A stretch of DNA of 64,000 nucleotides from NCBI GenBank assembly GCA_964626755.1, contig CAZVGO010000004.1, positions 191,854-255,853 on the forward strand, given 5' to 3'. The notes under the pieces were generated by a model. It was not told the origin of the DNA, searched no databases, and was given only the letters and a program-made list of their open reading frames with translations. Source of the DNA: JACDAV01 sp964626755. GTDB lineage: Bacteria; Chloroflexota; Limnocylindria; Limnocylindrales; CSP1-4. The translations under genes and the position numbers were made by a program. Positions 25,728 through 33,418 of the stretch are shown piece by piece (position 1 is the first letter of the stretch; every line of letters starts with the position of its first letter).

Positions 25728-26987
25728 CTATTGCCTCGGCGAGCCGAAGAGCTCGGCGGAGGCCAACCAAGCGACATCCAATTGGTCGACATTGCCGTCG
25801 AAGCCGCCCGCAACGAGCACCATGCCGTCGGGCAGGAGTGTGGCCGAGTGACCGACGCGGCCCTTCTCCTTCCTCACGGTGGCGGTCCATCGCCCGATGT
25901 TCGGGTCGTACAACTCGGCGGACCGCGCCATGAGGTCGCCGCCCGTCACGAGGACCGTGCCATCGAGTCGAAGCGTGGCCGTGTAACCGTGGCGGGCCGC
26001 GATCATCTCGCCGGTGGCCCTCCAGGATCGGCTCCCAGGGTCGTAAAGCTCGGCATGGGCAAGGAGCTCACTGTCGCCGCTATTGATGCGGCCGCCGCCG
26101 GCGACGAGCACCCTGCCATCCGACAGCAGCGTTGCCGTGTGACCTTCGCGGCCCTTGACCATCCGCCCGGTGGCGATCCACGATCCGTTGGCGGGGTCGT
26201 ACAGCTCGGCGGAGAGCGGCAGGTCACTGTCGGCGTAGATCCCTGCCACAAGCACCATGCCCCCGGGCAACAGTGTCGCGGTGTGGCCGACACGGGCCTC
26301 CATCATCGCCACGGTGGCCGTCCACGACCCGCTCCTGGGGTCGTATAGCTCGGCCGCGGCCAGCGCATCACCGGTCGAGCTATCTGCCGTGCACTCGCAA
26401 TGGTTGTAACCGCCCGCTGCGAGGACCCTTCCATCGGGGAGCAGGGTCGCCGTATGGCCGAAGCGGGGCGTGACCATCTTCCCGGTAGCGGTCCACGACC
26501 CGCTGGCAGGGTCGTACAGCTCGGCGGAGATCACTGAGTCGCCGATGTCGCCGCCTGCCACGAGGACCCTGCCGTCGGGCAGCAGCGTCGCCGTGGGACC
26601 CATACGGAACTTGACCATCGGGCCGGTGACGGCCCACGACCCACTGTCGGGGTCGTACAGCTCGGCCGAAATCGCCATGCCCTCGTTGACGCCGCCCGCG
26701 ACGAGCACTCGGCCATCAAGCAGCAGCGTCGCTGTGTGGGAGCCGCGAGGTGTGGCCATGCTCCCGGTCGCGCTCCACGTCAGAATCCTGGTGTCGACCG
26801 GCGTCGCCGCTGGGATCAGAGATGGGGTTGGGATTGGAGGCACGGATACCGGCGACGGCGCCGCTGGTATGGACGATGACGGCGTCGCGGTCGCGGAAGG
26901 GGTCGGGGAGGCGGCCGGGGCTGTGCAGGCAATGACAACGAGGCCGACCACGATCGTCGTTGGCGCCCGCCAGCGGGAGGAGCTCAT
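25728..26987 (-). CDS. Seven-blade kelch-repeat lipoprotein 1
   Basis: ATG 26987 lies two bases after the stop of the RCC1 gene and gives 419 residues. The signal MSSSRWRAPTTIVVGLVVIA ends at the lipobox cysteine 21; the linker is rich in Pro, Ser and Ala. Seven kelch repeats follow. The third contains a cysteine-bearing insertion (YNHCECTADSSTG). The MSSSxxR-TTIV start is shared with the upstream RCC1 protein, so two different propeller folds use nearly the same export signal. Confidence 0.82.
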   Translation of the reverse strand: MSSSRWRAPTTIVVGLVVIACTAPAASPTPSATATPSSSIPAAPSPVSVPPIPTPSLIPAATPVDTRILTWSATGSMATPRGSHTATLLLDGRVLVAGGVNEGMAISAELYDPDSGSWAVTGPMVKFRMGPTATLLPDGRVLVAGGDIGDSVISAELYDPASGSWTATGKMVTPRFGHTATLLPDGRVLAAGGYNHCECTADSSTGDALAAAELYDPRSGSWTATVAMMEARVGHTATLLPGGMVLVAGIYADSDLPLSAELYDPANGSWIATGRMVKGREGHTATLLSDGRVLVAGGGRINSGDSELLAHAELYDPGSRSWRATGEMIAARHGYTATLRLDGTVLVTGGDLMARSAELYDPNIGRWTATVRKEKGRVGHSATLLPDGMVLVAGGFDGNVDQLDVAWLASAELFGSPRQ

Positions 26988-26989
26988 CG

Positions 26990-28984
26990 TCAGCTCGTCT
27001 CGTCGGGGGACATCGGCCAGAGCGAGAAGTAATACAGCCTCTGATCGGGTCCGCGGAGGTAGATCCGCTGGACGACGCCGCCCTTGTCCGACAGCCCCAG
27101 GACGGCCGCCTCGGCTGCCGACATGACCCGGCGCCCGGATTGGAACTCCGCCAGCCCGACGAAGTCCGCGGGCGCGATCCCGGGCCAGGGCCAGGCGACG
27201 GAGCCTGTCTCTGCGAGGCCGGGTACCAGGCCCTCCCCGATGTTGGCGAAGATGCTTGCATCCAGCAGGTTGCCCGTGAAGCGGTCGGTCACCCACACCT
27301 GCCTTGGGATGCCGGCTGCGGACTCGAAGTTGCGGAGCCGGTCGTACAGCGCCGCGAAGGGGCCATCGCCTCCGTTGTCGACGCGCTTGTTGAGACCGCC
27401 GGCGCGGATGGTGAAGACATCGAAGGTGGCGCGGTCGACGTCCCCCTGGGTTTCATACCGCTCGCAAGCGTCCCAAAGGCCCCCTTCCGCGAGGGCGAAC
27501 CGCAGGAAGGACTGGACCTGCTCCTCGTCCAGCTGGCCGATCATGAACGGGCGGCCGCGGATCATCGGCCCGTCCGCCGGGGCCGGTTCGGTACCTTCGT
27601 TCCGGAAGATGACGGTCCCGTCGCCGTAAAGTGTGAACTCGGGACCTGGCTGGAAGAGCTCCCCGACCAGATCGCCCACCGCAAAATCCGGGCCGCGATC
27701 GAACCGGAGCACGACGTCCCTGGCCCCGGTCGCATGATCGATCCTGCCGATCGGGATGGAGGGTGGCTCGGCTGTCGGCCGCGGGGTGGCGCCAGGTTCG
27801 GTCGGGACGTCGATCGGGACGCTGGTGCTGCTGCAGCGCATCACGTTGCCGAGCTGGCCGGAGACATTGGAGCCCCAGCACCTGACCTCGCCGGCGCTGG
27901 TGACCGCACAGGCGTGCAAGCCGCCCGTGGCGATGGCGGTGATGTCGCTCGTGAGCCCCGGGACATCGACCGGAACGTTGGACGTGCCCCAGCACGCGAC
28001 TCCGCCGCCACTCGTCAGCGCGCAAAGGTTCGTTTCACCCAGAGCGATCGCCGCGACGCGGGAACTGAGGCTCGAGAGGTCGAGTCGGGTGATCCTCGGT
28101 GGGAGACTCTCGCCGAGTGGGGGTGAGTAGTTGGGTCCCCAGCAAGTGACCCCGCCCTCGTTCGTCAGCGCACACGTCCGGTCGAGCCCCGCCGCGATCG
28201 CAAGGACCCCGTTTCGTAGACCCGCGACATCGGTTGGGACACTGGTGGTGAAGATCGTGGGGTCGTCGGACTGGCCATACCCCCAGCAGGTAACGCCACC
28301 GCCATTCTTCAGCGCACAGGTGTGGAGGGTTCCTGCGGCGATCGCGCTGACTCCTCTACCGAGGCCCACGACATCGACAGGCACACTCCGGTTGGTGGTC
28401 GTGCCGTCCCCTAGCCAGCCGTGGTGATTGTCGCCCCAGCACTTCACCCCGCCGGCGCTCGTGAGCGCGCAGGTGTGGGACCAGCCCACGCTGATCGCGG
28501 TCACTCCACTCGAGAGGCCAACGACGTCGACCGCGATGCTGCTGTTGTCGTTCACCGTGGTGCCGTTACCGAGCTGGCCGTACGTGTTGGAGCCCCAGCA
28601 CTTGACCCCGCCGCCGCTCGTGAGTGCGCAGGTGTGCATCCCTCCGGCGGCGATCGCGATGACCCCACTCGAGAGGCCAACGACGTCAACCGCGCTGGGG
28701 ACGGCCGCTTCACTGGTGCTGCCGTTCCCGAGCTCGCCATTGTGGTTAGACCCCCAGCACCGGACACCGCCGCTGCCCGTCAGCACGCAGGTGTGGGTGT
28801 AGCCGGCGGCGATCGCCGCGTTCGCGGGGGCCGGCGGCGTCGGTGTCGGGTCTGGAGTCGAGGCCGCCGTCGACCCCGACGGTGATTGCGTCGCGGTGGG
28901 GGCCAGGCTCGGGGCGACCGAGCACGCAGTGACGACCAGGACCAAGACGATCGTCGTTGCGACCCGCGAGGACGAGGAGCTCAT
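26990..28984 (-). CDS. RCC1-repeat lipoprotein with unknown C-terminal domain
   Basis: ATG 28984 gives 664 residues. The signal MSSSSSRVATTIVLVLVVTA precedes the lipobox cysteine 21. Seven RCC1 repeats (roughly 60-410) follow, with the unit AIAAGxxHTCALTSGGGVKCWGxNxxGQLGNG; each holds a pair of cysteines that could form a disulfide outside the cell. A second domain of about 240 residues (from GRIDHATGARDVVLRFDRGP) has no recognised family and contains several aromatic and acidic motifs. The gene heads a four-gene operon with three kelch lipoproteins and is preceded by the shared palindrome. Confidence 0.82.
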   Translation of the reverse strand: MSSSSSRVATTIVLVLVVTACSVAPSLAPTATQSPSGSTAASTPDPTPTPPAPANAAIAAGYTHTCVLTGSGGVRCWGSNHNGELGNGSTSEAAVPSAVDVVGLSSGVIAIAAGGMHTCALTSGGGVKCWGSNTYGQLGNGTTVNDNSSIAVDVVGLSSGVTAISVGWSHTCALTSAGGVKCWGDNHHGWLGDGTTTNRSVPVDVVGLGRGVSAIAAGTLHTCALKNGGGVTCWGYGQSDDPTIFTTSVPTDVAGLRNGVLAIAAGLDRTCALTNEGGVTCWGPNYSPPLGESLPPRITRLDLSSLSSRVAAIALGETNLCALTSGGGVACWGTSNVPVDVPGLTSDITAIATGGLHACAVTSAGEVRCWGSNVSGQLGNVMRCSSTSVPIDVPTEPGATPRPTAEPPSIPIGRIDHATGARDVVLRFDRGPDFAVGDLVGELFQPGPEFTLYGDGTVIFRNEGTEPAPADGPMIRGRPFMIGQLDEEQVQSFLRFALAEGGLWDACERYETQGDVDRATFDVFTIRAGGLNKRVDNGGDGPFAALYDRLRNFESAAGIPRQVWVTDRFTGNLLDASIFANIGEGLVPGLAETGSVAWPWPGIAPADFVGLAEFQSGRRVMSAAEAAVLGLSDKGGVVQRIYLRGPDQRLYYFSLWPMSPDETS

Positions 28985-29049
28985 CCGATGTTCTCGTGAC
29001 GGTGTGCGCGTGAGACGTTCGGCCGCGCCCGCTGTTGCGTCAAGTGCCT

Positions 29050-29065
29050 GTTGCCGATTGGCGAC
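29050..29065 (-). promoter_or_regulatory. Palindromic operator, copy 3 (one mismatch)
   Basis: The plus strand reads GTTGC-CGATTG-GCGAC, one base away from the perfect GTTGC-N6-GCAAC palindrome. It begins 81 bases before the ATG of the RCC1/kelch operon on the minus strand. It also lies just upstream of one candidate start of the divergent AAC(2') gene, so it could affect both. Confidence 0.5.
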
Positions 29066-29068
29066 ATT

Positions 29069-29710
29069 GTGACGATACGAGCAAGTAGTTGCGCGGTCGA
29101 CGATACTGAACGCGCGGTCGGTTCGGCCCGCGGTGCGGTCGTCGGAGGTAAGTCCCCGCTGTACGAGGATCTCGGACTCCGTCGTGTCGCGACCCGGGAC
29201 CTGACGCCGCACGAGATCGCGGCGATCCGGGAGCTGCTTTGGGCAGCGTTCCCGACCGGCGAGGATGAGTGGAGCGAGCACGACTGGGACCACGCGCTCG
29301 GCGGTACTCACTTCGTGCTCGAGCTCGACGGCGAGATCGTCGCCCACGCCTCCGTCGTGGAGCGAGAGCTGCACGTCGACGGCCGGCCGCTCAGGACCGG
29401 GTACGTCGAGGCGGTCGCGACGGCACCCGACCGGCAGGGGAGGGGACTCGGATCCGTCGTGATGGGCGATGTCACAAGCTACGTTCGCGAGGGGTTCGAG
29501 CTCGGGGCGCTCGGGACCGGCCGGCACTCGTTCTACGAGCGCCTTGGCTGGACGGCCTGGAAAGGGCCGACGTCCGTCAGGACGGCCGACGGAACGCGGA
29601 GGACGCCCGACGAGGACGGCTACGTTCTCGTTCTGCCGACCCCGACGTCGCCGCCTCTCGAGCTCACGGCGCCGATCAGCTGCGACTGGCGTTCAGGGGA
29701 CGTGTGGTAG
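29069..29710 (+). CDS. Aminoglycoside 2'-N-acetyltransferase family protein (AAC(2')-I-like)
   Basis: The product matches the mycobacterial AAC(2')-I family along its length. Matching segments are the acceptor region SEHDWDHALGGTHFVLELDG, the acetyl-CoA segment YVEAVATAPDRQGRGLGS, the block FELGALGTGRHSFYERLGW, GPTSVRTADGTRRTPDEDG, and the closing CDWRSGDVW. The enzyme acetylates the 2'-amino group of some aminoglycosides; many chromosomal members have other physiological roles. The start is uncertain. GTG 29069 gives 213 residues with a non-homologous extension, while an in-frame CTG at 29159 has a GGAGGT site nine bases upstream and gives the usual family length. Confidence 0.85.
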   Translation: MTIRASSCAVDDTERAVGSARGAVVGGKSPLYEDLGLRRVATRDLTPHEIAAIRELLWAAFPTGEDEWSEHDWDHALGGTHFVLELDGEIVAHASVVERELHVDGRPLRTGYVEAVATAPDRQGRGLGSVVMGDVTSYVREGFELGALGTGRHSFYERLGWTAWKGPTSVRTADGTRRTPDEDGYVLVLPTPTSPPLELTAPISCDWRSGDVW

Positions 29711-29724
29711 AGCCAGGTTAGAGG

Positions 29725-29762
29725 TTGACAGGCGGGCCCGGACTCCATAACCTACTGGTTAT
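29725..29762 (+). promoter_or_regulatory. ArsR promoter with overlapping operator palindrome
   Basis: TTGACA (29725-29730) and TAACCT (29748-29753) are 17 bases apart. The palindrome ATAACC-TACT-GGTTAT (29747-29762) overlaps the -10 box and ends two bases before the ATG. Repression by the ArsR protein encoded next would block the promoter directly. Confidence 0.65.
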
Positions 29763-29764
29763 CA

Positions 29765-30109
29765 ATGGACGCCGACCAGTTGAGCTCCGTCTTCGGAGCC
29801 CTCGCCGATCCCACCCGGCGCGCGATCCTCGCGCGCCTGATCGAGGGCGACCTGACGGTGGGGGAGCTGACCGCGCCATTCGGCGTGTCGCAGCCGGCCA
29901 TCTCCCGGCACCTCAAGGTGCTGGAGAGGGCAGGGCTGGTCTCACGGAGCCGCCGGGCGACCGCCCGGCTCAGCCACCTGGAAGCCGAACCGCTTCGAGA
30001 AGCGACGGAGTGGCTCGTCGGATACCGCGAGTACTGGGACGAGAGCTACGACCGGCTCGACGCACTGCTCGCGTCGTTGCAGGCCGGCCAGAAGGAAGGA
30101 AACGAGTGA
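29765..30109 (+). CDS. ArsR-family transcriptional regulator
   Basis: The 114-residue protein is a winged-helix ArsR-type repressor: FGALADPTRRAILARLIEGD, the recognition region FGVSQPAISRHLKVLERAGLV, and the wing RSRRATARLSHLEAEPL. It lacks the cysteine-rich metal sites of ArsR/SmtB, so it is of the SdpR/YdfF-like type that is often paired with SRPBCC proteins. The partner SRPBCC gene overlaps its stop codon by one base. Autoregulation through the palindrome at 29747-29762 is likely. Confidence 0.93.
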   Translation: MDADQLSSVFGALADPTRRAILARLIEGDLTVGELTAPFGVSQPAISRHLKVLERAGLVSRSRRATARLSHLEAEPLREATEWLVGYREYWDESYDRLDALLASLQAGQKEGNE

Positions 30110-30594
30110 TGGGAACGACGCGGATCACCGCGGAGCCAGGCATGCCGTTCATCGATTTCACCCGCGAGTTCGACGCACCGCGCGAACTTGTCTTCCGCGC
30201 CCATACGGACCCGGAGCTGCTCGCCCAGTGGCTCGGCCCCGCGAAGTACAAGATGACCGTCGAGCGATTCGAGGTCCGCGACGGCGGCACGTGGCGCTAT
30301 ACCCACAGCGGCGAGGATGGCGCCGAGTACGGCTTCCACGGTGTCTTCCACGGCATCCCCTCGCCGGACTGCATGGTCCAGACGTTCGAGTTCGAGGGTG
30401 CGCCCGGGCACGTGTCGCTCGACACCCTGACGCTCGAGGAACGGAACGGTCGAACGCTCGCTCGTGGTCGCTCCGTCTTCCAGTCGGTGGAGGACCGCGA
30501 CGCGATGTTCGAAAGCGGCATGGCCGATGGCATGAACGAGGGCTACAGGCGGCTCGATGAGCTCCTCGCTCGCCTGGCCGCCCCCGTCCGCTGA
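30109..30594 (+). CDS. SRPBCC (AHSA1/START-like) domain protein
   Basis: ATG 30109 overlaps the preceding TGA (TGATG), giving 161 residues. The AHSA1-type START fold is seen in FTREFDAPRELVFRAHTDPE, WLGPAKYKMTVERFEVRDGG, WRYTHSGEDGAEYGFHG and the C-terminal helix MADGMNEGYRRLDELLARL. These proteins bind hydrophobic ligands in a deep pocket. Linkage with ArsR suggests ligand-dependent expression or stress sensing. It acts in the cytoplasm; the ligand is unknown. Confidence 0.92.
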   Translation: MGTTRITAEPGMPFIDFTREFDAPRELVFRAHTDPELLAQWLGPAKYKMTVERFEVRDGGTWRYTHSGEDGAEYGFHGVFHGIPSPDCMVQTFEFEGAPGHVSLDTLTLEERNGRTLARGRSVFQSVEDRDAMFESGMADGMNEGYRRLDELLARLAAPVR

Positions 30595-30621
30595 CGTCAA
30601 CACACTCAAGGAGGAACAGCC

Positions 30622-31056
30622 ATGGATTGGAAGCTCGAGCTCGTCGTCGTCCCGGTCACGGACGTCGACCGGGCCAAGAAGTTCTACAGCGAGCAGCTTG
30701 GCTTCATCGTCGACGTCGACGACAGCCCCACCCCGCAGGTCCGCGTCGTCCAGATGACCCCGCCAGGGTCGGCCTGCTCGATAACGATCGGCTAGGGACT
30801 CACCGAGGCCGTTGCGGGATCCCTCCAGGGAATGCAGATCTCGGTCGGCGACATCGACGCCGCCCATGCCCAGCTCGTCGAGCGCGGCGTGGACGCCAGC
30901 CCGATTCGCCATGTCGGCGCGGAGGGCTGGGCCGACGGCAAGGGCGGCGACTACAACTCGTTCATCTTCTTCAGGGACCCGGACGGCAACGGCTGGGCGA
31001 TCCAGGAGAGCCCGCTGCTCCGCGCCGAGCTCCCCGAGAAGGCGCTGGCCCGCTAG
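30622..31056 (+). pseudogene. VOC (glyoxalase-like) gene interrupted by an in-frame TAG
   Basis: From ATG 30622 (GGAGGAA ribosome site) the frame encodes a VOC domain beginning MDWKLELVVVPVTDVDRAKK. Codon 58 is TAG (30793-30795, after CSITIG). The same frame then continues without another stop to 31056 with the second half of the domain (GLTEAVAGSLQGMQISVGDI, then FIFFRDPDGNGWAIQE). Homologues usually have a threonine-glycine at the TAG position, as I recall the family. A nonsense mutation, sequencing error or readthrough would all look like this. It sits downstream of the ArsR/SRPBCC pair. Confidence 0.8.
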
Positions 31057-31409
31057 GCCTCGTCGGGCCCGCCATCGGCGGCGGGCTCCCCATCCTGTAC
31101 CGGCCTGGCGGTTCGACTCTGATGGCTGGCCTCGACCACTGTGGGCCGGCCATCACGGTCTTTCCAGCGAGTCTCGATCAGGACCTCCTCGGTCTCGCCA
31201 ACGAGTCGCAGGACGACGTCATAGCCCGACCCCCCGCGCTCGACCGACTGGACGGTCGCCTCACTCGACGGGAGCGGCAGGAGGCTCAGCACCTCCCCGA
31301 GGTTCTTCCGAAGCTCCGGGCTGAAGTCCGTCGTCGCCCGGTCGATGTCTCCGGCGACCAGCGCGTCGCACATCGCCTGGGCGTGCTCGCGGACGGCGTC
31401 ATCGTCCAT
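31053..31409 (-). CDS. Hypothetical protein (118 aa)
   Basis: The protein begins MDDDAVREHAQAMCDALVAG and has a helical N-terminal half (DIDRATTDFSPELRKNLGEV), a beta-rich second half (VVLRLVGETEEVLIETRWKD) and a polar tail. The overall layout, with helices and then a curved sheet, resembles NTF2/SnoaL-like small proteins, but no signature is certain. It is convergent with the VOC pseudogene, overlapping by four bases. Confidence 0.6.
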   Translation of the reverse strand: MDDDAVREHAQAMCDALVAGDIDRATTDFSPELRKNLGEVLSLLPLPSSEATVQSVERGGSGYDVVLRLVGETEEVLIETRWKDRDGRPTVVEASHQSRTARPVQDGEPAADGGPDEA

Positions 31410-31455
31410 CGGGCGTCAGCGCTGCTTTGGACCGCCGGCGGCCGTGTAGCTCCCG

Positions 31456-32226
31456 CTAGGGCTTGGCGAACTTCATCAGGCCGAAGAACGCGCCCTGCGG
31501 GTCGCCCACGATGGCGAACCTGCCGCCCGGGAAGTCCTGCGGCGCCAGCATCTCGTGCGCTCCGGCGTCGATCGCCTTCTTGAACGATCGATCAACGTCG
31601 TCGACGTTGAAGTAGACCATCCAGTAGCTGGGTGTCTCCGCGGGGACCATCGGGTTCATCTCGAGGGCTCCGGCGATGCTCTCACCGTCGACGAGGAACT
31701 CCGTGTACGGCTGGACAGGGTCATCCGTCCTCTTGAGCGCCCAGCCGAAGACCGTCTCGTAGAACGGGAGGGCCTTCTCGAGCCCGCGCGCGCTGAGCTC
31801 GGCCCAGCCGAAGGCATTCGGGCCCTGGGTCTGGAAGCCGCCCATCGCGGTGGCCTGCCACGCTGAGATGAATGCCCCGCTCGGATCCTGGTAGACGGCC
31901 ATCCTGCCCTGGTCGCCGACGTCGAAGGCCGGTACGACGACCCTGCCGCCGGCCGCCTCGACCTTGGTGCTGAGCTTCTGGATGTCGTCGGTCCCGATGT
32001 AGACGGACCACGCGCTCGGCTGGTCCGGCGACTGGGTGCCGCCGATACCCGCGGCGTCCTGGCCGCCGATCTTCGCCAGCCCGTAGCCGCCGTACTGCGG
32101 GTCCTGGTTGACCTCGATGTTCCAGCCGAACACCTTCGAGTAGAAGTCCCGTGCCGCCGCGGGATCCTTCGTCTCGAGATCGATCCATGTGGGCTTGTTG
32201 GCAATCGCAGTCGTGGTATTCGCCAT
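31456..32226 (-). CDS. Two-domain VOC family protein
   Basis: The 256-residue protein has two glyoxalase/bleomycin-resistance folds: WIDLETKDPAAARDFYSKVF near residues 14-33 and WAELSARGLEKALPFYETVF near 141-160. Each ends with a beta strand followed by DPSGAFISAW or DPQGAFFGLM. It resembles the CFP-30B-type hydroxylase/glyoxalase proteins of actinobacteria. VOC proteins use a metal site for isomerase, lyase or dioxygenase chemistry; the substrate is unknown. A GGAGGGA ribosome site and an upstream GATAAT box serve the start. Confidence 0.9.
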   Translation of the reverse strand: MANTTTAIANKPTWIDLETKDPAAARDFYSKVFGWNIEVNQDPQYGGYGLAKIGGQDAAGIGGTQSPDQPSAWSVYIGTDDIQKLSTKVEAAGGRVVVPAFDVGDQGRMAVYQDPSGAFISAWQATAMGGFQTQGPNAFGWAELSARGLEKALPFYETVFGWALKRTDDPVQPYTEFLVDGESIAGALEMNPMVPAETPSYWMVYFNVDDVDRSFKKAIDAGAHEMLAPQDFPGGRFAIVGDPQGAFFGLMKFAKP

Positions 32227-32284
32227 GCTGGGTCCCTCCGTTGTCGGGAGCGTCTCGCGGAAGCCGTCATTATCCCACCGTGAG

Positions 32285-32358
32285 CTTCCTGTTGCCGCTG
32301 ACGCTTATGACCGGTTCATGGGCAGGTACTCCGTACCGCTTGCCCCGCAGCTCGCCTG
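32285..32358 (+). pseudogene. N-terminal remnant of a SAM-dependent methyltransferase
   Basis: In one plus-strand frame this stretch reads LPVAADAYDRFMGRYSVPLA, then PQLAW. It resembles the N-terminus of class I SAM methyltransferases that begin with AYDRFMGRYSxPLAP before the SAM-binding glycine loop. The similarity ends abruptly and no SAM motif follows, so only a fragment remains. The identification rests on recognition of a short motif. Confidence 0.45.
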
Positions 32359-32368
32359 GCGTCCGCGG

Positions 32369-33409
32369 TCAGCGGACTCCCAATTCCCGTTGGAATGACC
32401 AGTCCATGTCACGCTCGAAATTGACCTTGAGGCGCATCTCCGGAAGTCCGTCGCTAAGCGAGTCGGGCGATGCCGCCGCCCACGTATCGATGGCCGGCCG
32501 CATCAGGTCCGGATCCTGGGCTACAAAGTGCATCGTCCGGCTGCCGGCGGTTGTCTCTCGCCCGGCATGGATTGCCACATCTCCAAGCCGCCGAAGCAAG
32601 TCGTCCTCGAGCTCGTTCAGCAGCTTCGCCTCGGACCCAGTTGGCATGCGGTTGACTCCGAAGACCAGCTCGATGGTGACGTGGTGATCGACGAACGGGT
32701 GATCGATGCGCTTGAGACCGGCATCGGCGACGACGATGGCGATTGAGCCGTTCGACTTCGTCAGCTCGCCGAGAACCCAAGTCTCATCCCCGGCTGGCTC
32801 CATCTTTCGGCGCTCCAGCTCGGCCTTGAGCTCGAGCGGAGTGCGCCCGCCTGTCGGCGCTTCAAGGAGGTGGACCTCGCCGACCATTCGCTCGACGTCT
32901 TCCTCGCCGAGGAGGTTGTCGAGGAAGACGAAGCCGACCTGAAGCCGGACGTTCTCGGGCACATCGGCAAACAGCGGATGCCACAGTCGGACGTCCATCC
33001 GCTGCCGAGCCGGATCCCACGAAGCAATGGCTCGCATCCCGTCGAGGTCGAACCGCCATTGGCCGAGTTCGAGGTCCATGAGCTTCGCAGCCGGCTGCTT
33101 CGAAGCGTGATACTCCCAAGTCGCGTCGGCCGGCGGGGCGGACGCAAGCCACGCGAGCGCCAGCTGTCGGAGTTCGGCATTCCCCTCCGGCGAGATGCAG
33201 AACGCGTGCTGCGCCGTCTTCCCGGGCCCGAGCTCCCAGGCCATCGCCGGATGGATGGCGTGGACGGCTGTCGAGATCTCATCGACGAGGCGCTCGTCGA
33301 AGCCGCCGGTCGCAATCGCCTGGGCGACCCGATCATGCCCTTCTGACCACCACGCCCAGAAGTCCAAGCCCTGTTCGCGCTCGGATGGACCGCGCCTGAG
33401 GAACCGCAT
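32369..33409 (-). CDS. Hypothetical protein of a large uncharacterised family (possibly DUF695-like)
   Basis: The 346-residue protein starts MRFLRRGPSEREQGLDFWAWWSEGHDRVA. Its first half contains IHPAMAWELGPGKTAQHAFC and LALAWLASAPPADATWEYHA, motifs common in an actinobacterial and Chloroflexota hypothetical family. The second half has LQVGFVFLDNLLGEEDVERM and GRTPLELKAELERRK. There is no signal peptide or membrane segment. The resemblance to DUF695 proteins is tentative. It stands alone between the VOC gene and an FAD oxidase on the same strand. Confidence 0.75.
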   Translation of the reverse strand: MRFLRRGPSEREQGLDFWAWWSEGHDRVAQAIATGGFDERLVDEISTAVHAIHPAMAWELGPGKTAQHAFCISPEGNAELRQLALAWLASAPPADATWEYHASKQPAAKLMDLELGQWRFDLDGMRAIASWDPARQRMDVRLWHPLFADVPENVRLQVGFVFLDNLLGEEDVERMVGEVHLLEAPTGGRTPLELKAELERRKMEPAGDETWVLGELTKSNGSIAIVVADAGLKRIDHPFVDHHVTIELVFGVNRMPTGSEAKLLNELEDDLLRRLGDVAIHAGRETTAGSRTMHFVAQDPDLMRPAIDTWAAASPDSLSDGLPEMRLKVNFERDMDWSFQRELGVR

Positions 33410-33418
33410 GGCCCGTGC

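Noticed and set aside
23262..28984. Possibility that the kelch and RCC1 repeats are a DNA-level tandem array or CRISPR-like region
   Set aside because: The periodicity is in protein motifs of 44-55 codons with variable lengths; DNA units are diverged and there are no spacers.
29725..30594. A long frame starting near 29725 that would fuse an ArsR-region extension to the SRPBCC protein
   Set aside because: The ArsR gene occupies another frame in this interval with strong homology, and the SRPBCC protein has a natural ATG at 30109 overlapping the ArsR stop.
30627..31583. A plus-strand frame spanning the VOC gene and the next hypothetical gene
   Set aside because: The translation is Arg/Gly/Pro-rich and out of frame with the conserved VOC domain.
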